Source of the DNA: CALGLS01 sp047626155
GTDB taxonomy: Bacteria; Bacteroidota; Bacteroidia; Chitinophagales; Saprospiraceae
Direction: 5' to 3'
NCBI GenBank assembly: GCA_047626155.1
Contig: JBLHRR010000009.1
Span: forward strand, 1 to 64,000
DNA length: 64,000 bases
Part shown: piece by piece, positions 1 to 7,871 of the stretch
Numbering within the stretch: the stretch's first letter is position 1
How the letters are laid out: every line of letters begins with the position of its first letter
Notes under the pieces: model-generated
Databases searched by the model: none
The model's input: the letters and a program-made list of their open reading frames with translations, nothing else
What the model was told of the DNA's origin: nothing
Program-made: the position numbers and the translations under genes

Positions 1-166
1 TTAATGTTTAGTTGTATGTCTTTTAATGCTTGTCTCTCGGTTCGAGCTTTAGTGGGTATCGTTTTTTGATGAATGGAGTAAATTCATATCTAAAAAATGT
101 ATCATAAAATAATTTAATAAATCCCCTTATTACCGCCATTAATCACTCGTTTACAAACAATTATCA

Positions 167-206
167 CAAAAAAGGCCAGACACTTAAGCAAGTGCCTGGC
201 CTCTTT
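167..206 (-). terminator. Rho-independent terminator of the large T9SS gene
   Basis: A stem of about 13 bp (AGGCCAGACACTT against AGTGCCTGGCCT, one mismatch) lies 17 bp after the stop codon of the leftward gene that ends at 223. Read on the minus strand it is followed by a run of six T. The 166 bases to its left hold no ORF with a convincing start. Confidence 0.8.
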
Positions 207-222
207 AATTAGCGTTGAATGA

Positions 223-3200
223 CTATTTCAAAACCTCTACTTTTTTATTCACCGCTCCTTGCTCGAACTGAATGTCAAGGAAGTAAATTCCTGGAATCCA
301 GTTGTTTACATTGAGTTGTGATTTTTCGGTAGGAGCTTCTATTTGCTCGATTAGCTGCCCTAAGGTATTGTAAACCTTGATTTGTGTCGGTATTTCTAAG
401 CCAGTAGTGAAAATATTTAAAGTTTCCTGCGCAGGGTTAGGGAAAACTGTGACGGAATTGTCAAGTACCTTTTCCAGGCTAGTGGTCAAATCGATAATTG
501 CAGTAGGAGTCTCCAAGCTGATCCTAGCTTCCTCATAAGTAATCGCTACAACATTGGTAATCTCCACAGCCAGTTCCGATTTTCCGGCAATGTCATCTAT
601 GATACCAATGAAATAGGAAATGGTACCAAAGCCAGCAGTGTCTTCATGATCAGTTCTGGTGATGGCAACTTCTATGATGCCTTCATCAGCAAAGCTTTTA
701 TCAATACTGATCAATTGAGTATTTTGCTCTCCCAGCCAACTACTACCTGTTTCTACATAGACACCAGCTTCATCCATCATCGTTGGGTCGTATTCTACCG
801 TAAAAGCAATACCGTATATTTGATCAACAGGTGTATCCTGATCTCCGAGGATAATTGGCGCTACAAAAGCTTCTCCTAAAGTGATTTCATCAAAATCCGG
901 TAAGTCGATAAAAAAGGAAGGAGAACCAGACGCAATATCGATCTCCTCATAGGGGAGGACCGTTCCGTGCGTTTCATCGTAATTATTTTCTATGGCTGTA
1001 AGGTCAATGTTATTTATTTCGCCATCGCCATTACAATCCGCATGTTTCCAATTGGCTCCATTTGCAAAAGTACCTGCCCAATTGTCTCCCTCAAAGCTCA
1101 TCCAGTCGATGGCCGATACTGCTCGTTCCGCTCCTGTTTCACCATAAGTAACACCAATGTTCAAGAGGTCAAAATGATTGGAAATGAAATCCAGGTTTAC
1201 ATCTCCAGGCCAAATGGGCTGCGGAGCTTGACAGTCAATAGGACCAATCGTAGCCGAACCCGTACAGCTTGTATTCGCAATATCTACAACAATGAATTCA
1301 TAGGTAGTGATGGGATCTCCAGTAAAAGGCCCCAACTCAATGGGAAGGTCCGCATAGTCAAAAGCCCCATAATTGGTTCCGTTTCCAAGCACTAGAAACC
1401 CTAAGGCCCCATTGCCTTGTACTTCTAAATCGAGACTGATCATGAAATTGAAATCAGCAGCACAAGGCTGCTCTTCCAACAGTACATTTACGATTTCACA
1501 AGCGCTACAATCCAATGCTTCAAATTCTGCAACTGCACAGCACTGATCGCTGTCATTATTACAAACAGTTATCACGTCGTTGGCATTCCCACTCGCGGGG
1601 AAGGAAGGGATCGTAAGTGGCAATTGATTGTAGTTGTAAGTGTCAATGAAATTGCCGTTAACTGAATAAACGTCGAAGAGATCCGAGTTTACATTTTCAT
1701 AATCAAAAAGAATTAATACAGAATAACTTCCATCCGGATTGCAAGTAAGTGGATAAACATCCAGGTTGCTGATTTCACAATCTCCTCCGTTTGTACAATC
1801 TTCGGACTCAATTTGGGTAAAACCACCACAGTCAGGTTGATCACTATCCGAAATGATAAATTCGTAAACCATTCCATTGGCTTCAAAAGGTCCAAGAGTG
1901 ATGAACAAATCTGCATAAGCAAAATTTCCATAGTTCATTCCGTTGCCAACGACAGAGAAAGAATCACTGGTATTATTAAAATTAAAATCAAGGTCTACTA
2001 AAAAGAATTCTCCATCACAATCATGTGCTTCGACAACAAGATCCCAGATTTCACAATTCGATACGGAACAATCAATGGCATCATGATCGACTTCGTTTCC
2101 ACAGTTAGGATCGTTTTGATCTGTAACAGTGACGAGCATATAAACATTTCCATTATCGGGAAGTGGGCTAATATTGACAGGAAGGTCGGTATAGGCAAAA
2201 GTATAAGAATCGTTATTTATTGTTAAATTGAAAGAGTCGCTGGTATTGTCGTGGTCAAAGTTTATAAATCCAAAAGAAATATCGCCATCGCAATTAGGTT
2301 CGAAACTGATTGTACCAATTTCGCAATTGTTATTACAAGGATTTTCGAATTCCATTTGCGCACAACAATCTGGATTGTCATTGATGCATACTTGAACGAG
2401 CCCACTTCCACTTGTGGCGCTATAATCATATTCGAGTGGTAAATCACTTAGGGGGTAAAATCCAATAAACTCCTGATCTATAAAAAGGTCGAAAAAGTCA
2501 TTAGCTGGATTCTGTGCTTCAAAATTGATGGTCAATGGAAAAACACCACTAGCGTTGCAATCGCCGACTTGAACATCCATTTCAAAGATTTCACAAGGAT
2601 CGTTACAAAAATAGGAAGCCGTAACAGAAGCCGTACAATCCGGATTGTCTTGATCATAAAAGGTTGCTGAAAAAGTTTGGAAATCATTATTATTGAAAGG
2701 GCCCAGTTGTATGGGTAAATCAGTATAAGCATAAGGCACAAGGACGGGGATGTCACTAGGAATAAAAGCTAGGTCGAAAGAATCAGCTGTGTTTTGATAA
2801 TCAAAGTGAAGTGTAATATAAAAATTGCCCATGGCGTCACAGGTGCTGAAATTCATTTGTGGACCACTAATCTGGCAACCATTAGGAGGACAATTCAATA
2901 ATGTAAAATCTGTATCCGCACAACAATCAGGTGTGTCATTTATACAAATCTGAAGTGTTTCAATCACCGTCACATCACTATAGTCGTAATTCCAAGTGAC
3001 AGGTAAATCAGACAATAGAAAAGAAGTAAGGTAGTTTCCTTCGGTGTCTATAATGTCGAAATAATCATTAGGAGCATCGCTGTATTCAAAGTCAATGACT
3101 AAAGTCTGAATATCCTGAGAGACGCATTCAACAGCCACGATGGACAAGTCCGCTATTTCACAAAGTGGCACTGGCCCACAACCAAGCGGCCCTAACAATA

Positions 3201-3522
3201 CATCGGCAGAGCAATAGGCCTGTAGCTCACTATCGTAAATGACGAATTCATAAATACTGGAATTGTCTCCAACGAAAAATGGAGAGTCTAATGTAACGGG
3301 CAAGTCTGCCTTTGCAAAAGTACCGTAGTTATTTCCATTGCCTGCTACCACAAAAGAGTCCGTTCCTCCGCCCCATTCAAAATCGATAACGACATCAAAT
3401 TCATTTAGGTTATTGCAAGCTGTAGCATCAATGATTACGTTTTCTATGACGCATTGTGCTTGAAGCAAATTGGAATTGAAAAGAGCCAATAGGAAAAGGC
3501 AACTAAGGTAAATTCTGTTCAT
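223..3522 (-). CDS. Large Cys-rich repeat protein with dockerin-like, cohesin-like and T9SS sorting domains
   Basis: Secreted or surface protein of unknown role. I start it at 3522, the third in-frame Met, because a normal signal peptide follows directly (MNRIYLSC to LLQAQ); the frame stays open to 3588. After the signal come eight tandem units of about 85-100 residues, most opening with CEI. Two unit types are mixed: one has a GNxNYGxFxYADLP-like core and ends in a D-x-x-x-P-x-C turn (units 1, 3, 5, 6, 8), the other ends in CINDxPDCCA (units 2, 4, 7). A dockerin-like pair of calcium loops follows (GDVNLD and DCNGDGEINNIDL), then a cohesin-like beta domain (IAFTVEYDPTMMDEAGV), then a type A sorting domain starting VFPNPAQETLNI and ending in KKVEVLK. 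The sorting domain predicts export by T9SS and cell-surface attachment. A terminator follows, so it is probably transcribed alone. Adhesion or a structural role is a guess. Confidence 0.85.
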   Translation of the reverse strand: MNRIYLSCLFLLALFNSNLLQAQCVIENVIIDATACNNLNEFDVVIDFEWGGGTDSFVVAGNGNNYGTFAKADLPVTLDSPFFVGDNSSIYEFVIYDSELQAYCSADVLLGPLGCGPVPLCEIADLSIVAVECVSQDIQTLVIDFEYSDAPNDYFDIIDTEGNYLTSFLLSDLPVTWNYDYSDVTVIETLQICINDTPDCCADTDFTLLNCPPNGCQISGPQMNFSTCDAMGNFYITLHFDYQNTADSFDLAFIPSDIPVLVPYAYTDLPIQLGPFNNNDFQTFSATFYDQDNPDCTASVTASYFCNDPCEIFEMDVQVGDCNASGVFPLTINFEAQNPANDFFDLFIDQEFIGFYPLSDLPLEYDYSATSGSGLVQVCINDNPDCCAQMEFENPCNNNCEIGTISFEPNCDGDISFGFINFDHDNTSDSFNLTINNDSYTFAYTDLPVNISPLPDNGNVYMLVTVTDQNDPNCGNEVDHDAIDCSVSNCEIWDLVVEAHDCDGEFFLVDLDFNFNNTSDSFSVVGNGMNYGNFAYADLFITLGPFEANGMVYEFIISDSDQPDCGGFTQIESEDCTNGGDCEISNLDVYPLTCNPDGSYSVLILFDYENVNSDLFDVYSVNGNFIDTYNYNQLPLTIPSFPASGNANDVITVCNNDSDQCCAVAEFEALDCSACEIVNVLLEEQPCAADFNFMISLDLEVQGNGALGFLVLGNGTNYGAFDYADLPIELGPFTGDPITTYEFIVVDIANTSCTGSATIGPIDCQAPQPIWPGDVNLDFISNHFDLLNIGVTYGETGAERAVSAIDWMSFEGDNWAGTFANGANWKHADCNGDGEINNIDLTAIENNYDETHGTVLPYEEIDIASGSPSFFIDLPDFDEITLGEAFVAPIILGDQDTPVDQIYGIAFTVEYDPTMMDEAGVYVETGSSWLGEQNTQLISIDKSFADEGIIEVAITRTDHEDTAGFGTISYFIGIIDDIAGKSELAVEITNVVAITYEEARISLETPTAIIDLTTSLEKVLDNSVTVFPNPAQETLNIFTTGLEIPTQIKVYNTLGQLIEQIEAPTEKSQLNVNNWIPGIYFLDIQFEQGAVNKKVEVLK

Positions 3523-3679
3523 GATAAGTTTCCGTTGATGGTTCATATAGCTAAAATTTAGTTCGTTTAGTAAAATGCTGAGAAACATTCTGTTCAGAGG
3601 TTCTGGGTTGAAATTAACTGAACCCCTGTGATATTACAAAGGTGAGAAAGAAAAGTGCTTTTAGAAACTATATTTTGTC

Positions 3680-3710
3680 TTGATATTTGGATTTTATTTT
3701 GTTATTTTTG
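3680..3710 (+). promoter_or_regulatory. Bacteroidota-type promoter (TTG, 20 bp, TATTTTTG)
   Basis: TTG at 3680-3682 and TATTTTTG at 3703-3710 are separated by 20 bp. This matches the Bacteroidota primary sigma pattern of a -33 TTG and a -7 TAnnTTTG. It points to the gene starting at 3791. Confidence 0.6.
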
Positions 3711-3790
3711 AGGAGTTAATTTTATAATTAATTGATAATCAGTAACTATTGTTTGTTTTTGGTTTTAAATATTTGGATATTTTTATAATA

Positions 3791-5224
3791 ATGAATACCC
3801 TTTTCACCATATTATCGGCTTTGGATCGTAAAGAGATGACCCGTTTCAAGGATTTTGCGCTGTCTCCTTATCATAATAAGCACAGCGGCGTGAAGGAAAT
3901 CCTGTTGTATTTGAATGGGCTTTACCCGCAATTTAGCGAGAAGAACTGTGGGAATAGGGCTTTGGCGAAAGCCCTATTCCCAGGAAAAAAAGAGTCTGCT
4001 GCCCAGGTTCCAGTTTTTCTGACATACGTGCGTAGGTTGTTATATGAATTCTTAGATACAGAAGCCTACCAAAAGTCATCTCTTTCTAAATCCATTTTTT
4101 TGCTTTCTCAGTTGCGAGAGAAAAAACAAACGAACATTCATCTAAAGCATTTGGACCAGGAGCGTACGAATACGGATGAGCAAGAAGTTAGAGACAGTGC
4201 CTATTTTCATAAACGATTTTTGTTAGATGGAGAAGCAGATCAGATGTATACAGAACAGGCGGTCGGAAAGGAGAAGGGCGCATTACAGCAAAAGGCACAT
4301 CATTTGGATGCCTACTACTTGTCGGAAAAATTAAAAGATGCTTGCGAAATGTTGGTGCGAAGCCGAATGGTAAAAGTGGATTATTCTTCGATTCTATTAG
4401 AAGCCATATTGCAAGTAGTGCAAGAAAACAAGGAGCGTTATTTTAAAATACCTCCGGTCAATGTCTACTACCACATTTACCAAATGATTGTCAATGAAGA
4501 AGTGCAGTATTATGAAACGGCTTTTCAGGCCGTGGAACAATTCGCTCCATTTTTTCCAACAGAAGAATTACAAAACATTTACAATTACCTTCAGAACTAT
4601 TGTGTTGATCAAATCAATAAAAGTAGATCGGAATTTCTTCGGGCTTCATTTCAGTTGTACCAAATACAATTAGAAAAAAGACTCCTATTCATTGGCGACC
4701 TCTTGCCGGAATGGCATTACAAGAACATTGTTACAGCAGGACTGGGATTAGGGGAAGTAGATTGGGTTCGTCAATTCTTAGAAAGGTATCGCCCTTTCCT
4801 AATGGCAGAAGTACAAGAGAATGCTTATTCCTACAACCTTGCACAATATTATTACGCTACCGAAGAATACAAAAAAGCAATGCAACTGCTATTGCAGGTT
4901 AGCTATACCGATGCTCGTTACAGTATGAGCGCAAAAGCATTGTTATTAAAAATTTATTACGACCTTGAAGAACATGAGGCCTTGGTGGCCTTGTGCAAGT
5001 CATTTGTCCAGGCTTTACAACGAGATAGGTCCATTTCTGACTTTCGTCGAAAAGGGTACACGCATTTGTTTAAGCTGACACAAAAGGCAAGTCAGTTGCG
5101 GTATCGGCAACCATTTAGGAAAGTGGAAAAGTCGAAATTGGCTTTGGAGAAATTGAAGGAGGAGTTGGCGATTGCTAAGCCTTTTAATAAGCGGTGGTTG
5201 GAGGAGCGTTTGGGGAGGTTGTAA
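3791..5224 (+). CDS. Helical protein of unknown function
   Basis: I do not recognise this family by name. The start at 3791 (MNTLFTILSALDRKEM) is preferred over an upstream ATG at 3749, whose extra residues are hydrophobic and lie inside the leader that follows the promoter at 3680-3710. The protein is about 477 residues, has no signal peptide or membrane span, and is rich in Leu, Glu, Gln, Lys and Tyr. Its pattern of long amphipathic helices (for example AYSYNLAQYYYATEEYKKAMQ around residues 360-380) resembles a TPR-like solenoid. It is most likely cytoplasmic. It stands alone, divergent from the large T9SS gene. Confidence 0.75.
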   Translation: MNTLFTILSALDRKEMTRFKDFALSPYHNKHSGVKEILLYLNGLYPQFSEKNCGNRALAKALFPGKKESAAQVPVFLTYVRRLLYEFLDTEAYQKSSLSKSIFLLSQLREKKQTNIHLKHLDQERTNTDEQEVRDSAYFHKRFLLDGEADQMYTEQAVGKEKGALQQKAHHLDAYYLSEKLKDACEMLVRSRMVKVDYSSILLEAILQVVQENKERYFKIPPVNVYYHIYQMIVNEEVQYYETAFQAVEQFAPFFPTEELQNIYNYLQNYCVDQINKSRSEFLRASFQLYQIQLEKRLLFIGDLLPEWHYKNIVTAGLGLGEVDWVRQFLERYRPFLMAEVQENAYSYNLAQYYYATEEYKKAMQLLLQVSYTDARYSMSAKALLLKIYYDLEEHEALVALCKSFVQALQRDRSISDFRRKGYTHLFKLTQKASQLRYRQPFRKVEKSKLALEKLKEELAIAKPFNKRWLEERLGRL

Positions 5225-5266
5225 GGAGGAGGACGTTTTAACGTGTGCCCAATACGCTTTTTTGCA

Positions 5267-5292
5267 TCTCGCTCTGTGGCCTCTGTGTGATT
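5267..5292 (+). repeat. Dispersed short repeat, copy 1
   Basis: About 26 bp (TCTCGCTCTGTGGCCTCTG then TGTGATT) recurs with two or three changes on the other strand at 61141-61165. Both copies are intergenic. It may be the remnant of a longer intergenic element. Confidence 0.5.
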
Positions 5293-5456
5293 CATCCGCG
5301 AATTACGCGCGCCGAAAAATATGCATCTTTTTTTGCTAAAACTGTGAAAAGCTATTATGTATTTAAACGTATGTCCGAACAGGTTTTTCCGCACCGTAAA
5401 CATTATTTTCCTTAAATTCGCGCTCCAATTAAAATAGCAACCTATCAAAAAGAAAT

Positions 5457-5939
5457 ATGACCTACCGCCGACTAACAAACGACGAACTCTCCGAACTAGA
5501 AACAGCCTTTGCTCGCTTCCTAGCCGTCAATGGCATTCCCGCTGATGATTGGGTGAAAATAAAAGCAGAAGACTACAAACGTACCGAGGAGCTCATCGAA
5601 TCCTTCAGCGATGTTGTTTTCCACGAAACACTCAGCAAAGTAGAATACCTAGATTTTAAAACCAAAAAGGAAATTCGAACCTTTCATTGCTCTAAAGAAA
5701 AAATCATACTTCGTGGCATAACGGTCGAAGGAGAAACAGCTTTAGACTTTACCGAAGACGAAGATTCTAAACTGATGCTTACCAAAATGCAGGCCTCTGG
5801 CGCAAAGCTGAGTATCTATGTTACAGAAAAAAAGTACAAAGACGATAAGCGGGAAATGGAGCTGTTCACCATGATGGAATCGGGTTGTTTGATATCGGAT
5901 GGCTCACTTTTTAAACTTTTGGAATCCATAACAAAGTAA
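5457..5939 (+). CDS. DUF6495 family protein
   Basis: Small cytoplasmic protein of 160 residues. The opening MTYRRLTNDELSELE, then FLAVNGIPADDWVKIK and a Lys/Asp-rich C-terminal half, match what I know of the DUF6495 family, which is found in Bacteroidota and has no assigned function. It has no signal peptide or membrane segment. It ends 25 bp before the ApbE gene and the two may be co-transcribed. A weak -7-like TAAATTCG lies at 5413-5420. The name rests on recognition of sequence style, not a search. Confidence 0.75.
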   Translation: MTYRRLTNDELSELETAFARFLAVNGIPADDWVKIKAEDYKRTEELIESFSDVVFHETLSKVEYLDFKTKKEIRTFHCSKEKIILRGITVEGETALDFTEDEDSKLMLTKMQASGAKLSIYVTEKKYKDDKREMELFTMMESGCLISDGSLFKLLESITK

Positions 5940-5964
5940 GGATAGAAGATAAACATAAAAACCT

Positions 5965-7032
5965 ATGCCCAAACAATTCCTATATTTCCTCCTCCTATTA
6001 GTCCCCATCTGCTCCTGCCAACAACAAAGCCCCGCAGCAGCTCCGTCAACAGAAGCGCCACCAACCGCCAAAGCTTACAACAAACTCCAGGGCAAAACGA
6101 TGGGAACCACCTGGCACATCACCTACGCCGGAGATAACAATACCCTTCATCAAAAAAACATAGATTCTCTACTGATTCGCTTGAATGAAGAAGTTTCTAC
6201 TTATATCCCTGCGGCCATTATTTCTCAATTTAATCAATCAGAAAAAGGTGTACAGTTAGATGCTCAAGAACATGCACACTTCTTGCAAAACCTAAAAGCA
6301 GCGCAAAAAATAAATAAAGAAACCCAGCAGCAATTCGACCCTACAGTAATGCCTTTGGTCAACTACTGGGGTTTCGGGTATACCGGAAGAGGCCAGGTAA
6401 AAGAAGCAGATAAACAAAAAGTAAAAGCATTGTTAAGCTTCGTGGGGATGGATCATGTAACGCTGAACGAAAATGGCTTTTTATCAAAAGACAACCCTCA
6501 AGTGCAAATCGATTTTTCGGCGTTGGCAAAAGGCTATGGCGTTGACGAAATTTGCCGATACTTCGATCAACAAAACATAAGTGATTACTTCGTAGAAATA
6601 GGAGGGGAGGTAAACACCAAAGGACGTAACCCGGCAGGAATACTGTGGTCGGTTGGTATTAGCCGGCCAGAAATAGCCTCTGCACCAAATGACTTTTATC
6701 TAATCATAAAATTAGATAACAAGGCAGTTGCAACTTCCGGGAACTATCGAAATGTCTACCTAGCGGATGGTGTTTATTATTCCCATACTATTGACCCGAT
6801 AACAGGTTTTTCGAAAAGAGATCGCTTGCTAAGTGCTTCCGTCCTTACCAAAGATTGCATGCTGGCTGATGCCTATGCTACCTCTTTCATGGTAATGGGG
6901 CTAGAAAAATCAATGGCTTTCGCCAAAGCCCATCCCGAACTAGGCCTTTGCCTGATATACAATACAGCCGATGGAAAACTAGATTACTTCGTCACGGAAA
7001 ACATGAAAGACTTTGTTATAAAGGTGGAGTGA
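5965..7032 (+). CDS. apbE: FAD:protein FMN transferase (ApbE family lipoprotein)
   Basis: Covalently attaches FMN to threonine in target flavoproteins of the cell envelope, such as Na+-NQR or Rnf subunits. The N-terminus is a lipoprotein signal (LLLVPICSC, lipid Cys near residue 18), so it is probably anchored outside the inner membrane. Family motifs in order: QGKTMGTTWHITY (about 42-55), DFSALAKGYGVDEI (about 195), the EIGGEV region, HTIDPITG (about 275) and the metal-binding end ADAYATSFMVMG (about 305). At 355 residues it has the normal length. It lies 25 bp after the DUF6495 gene on the same strand. No flavoprotein substrate gene is visible nearby. Confidence 0.93.
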   Translation: MPKQFLYFLLLLVPICSCQQQSPAAAPSTEAPPTAKAYNKLQGKTMGTTWHITYAGDNNTLHQKNIDSLLIRLNEEVSTYIPAAIISQFNQSEKGVQLDAQEHAHFLQNLKAAQKINKETQQQFDPTVMPLVNYWGFGYTGRGQVKEADKQKVKALLSFVGMDHVTLNENGFLSKDNPQVQIDFSALAKGYGVDEICRYFDQQNISDYFVEIGGEVNTKGRNPAGILWSVGISRPEIASAPNDFYLIIKLDNKAVATSGNYRNVYLADGVYYSHTIDPITGFSKRDRLLSASVLTKDCMLADAYATSFMVMGLEKSMAFAKAHPELGLCLIYNTADGKLDYFVTENMKDFVIKVE

Positions 7033-7194
7033 ATGGGGGCAATCTAAGGATATGGCAAATCCTTTAAAGATTTGTCATATCAAAGGAGGATCAATTAGCT
7101 TTGCGTATTGGTCCGTATAGACTCTCGCTTCTCTTGAGTTTTTTTCGCTGCAAAGGTGCAAAGAGCGCAACAGTTTTTCTAGCGAAAGTGGTTT

Positions 7195-7314
7195 AACGTA
7201 GCGCTCTTTGTGCCCCATTCGACAAGCCTGCCCGTCTGCGACAGTCGGACTGGCTCAGGGCAGGCAGTTGCGGTAAAAAATATAATGGCGGAACGCCAAT
7301 TAGCTACGTATTCC
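7195..7314. repeat. Dispersed palindromic element E, copy 1
   Basis: Intergenic element between the ApbE gene and the beta-helix gene. It holds a GCGGTAAAAAATATAATGGC segment followed by GGAACGCCAATT, near-identical to copies at 25081-25131 and (inverted) 57318-57409. The core is a hairpin of ATTGGCG and CGCCAAT around GAA, with one base lost in this copy. Just upstream, GTGCAAAGAGCGC (from about 7156) is inverted against GCGCTCTTTGTGC (7201-7213). The gap 7033-7871 otherwise holds the terminator at 7615-7648 and a hairpin at about 7052-7081 (ATATGGCAAATC inverted). Confidence 0.75.
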
Positions 7315-7614
7315 CAAGTGACATCTTTTTCCACTCTCAAAGTTTTAACAATCCAAGAGTAGCAACGTATAACAGAATTTTGTATATTTGTATAGTTCAG
7401 TTTTAGAAAAAGCACAAGCCCACGCTGTTTTTAATGGCTAGACCAGGAAAAATTAACCTGCCTGACGGGAACGGGAACGGGTTGGTTTCAAAACTGGATG
7501 ATGGAAAATTAAGCACACTCGAAAACTGGGAATGATAAAAAAATACTGGCATAATTAATTGCCAAGGAAGTAGTCTTATGATGATCACTTGTTTTTTATA
7601 TCACCCATGAAATT

Positions 7615-7648
7615 AAAAAGCCTCGCCAGTTTTCGGCGGGGCTTTTTA
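7615..7648. terminator. Bidirectional intrinsic terminator
   Basis: AAAAAGCCTCGCC, a 7-base loop, then GGCGGGGCTTTTT. The stem is GC-rich with A and T runs on both sides, so it could stop transcription in either direction. It lies about 580 bp after the ApbE stop. Confidence 0.8.
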
Positions 7649-7871
7649 CGTTTGAGGCGAAACGCAGAAAGCTAACATGTCAGATAAGTCATATATGGAA
7701 AATACCATTTTGTGGGTAAGCATGAAAGAGCGATAAATCGTAAATTTGTGAGAATGAAAGTACAAGAACTCTTTTAGCCTTAAATCTCCTCTGAAAAACA
7801 CCCCTTTCTCCCATTACATACTTTTTGGTAATTTTCAAAAAATGTAATCTATGCTAACTGCTTGTAACCAA

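Noticed and set aside
1..166. Short open frames at the left edge on both strands.
   Set aside because: None has a start codon or recognisable motif; the minus frame reading KTIPTKARTERQALKDIQLN lacks any ATG, GTG or TTG upstream.
7179..7415. A 78-residue leftward ORF in the gap after the ApbE gene.
   Set aside because: It is translated repeat E with no start context and no coding bias.
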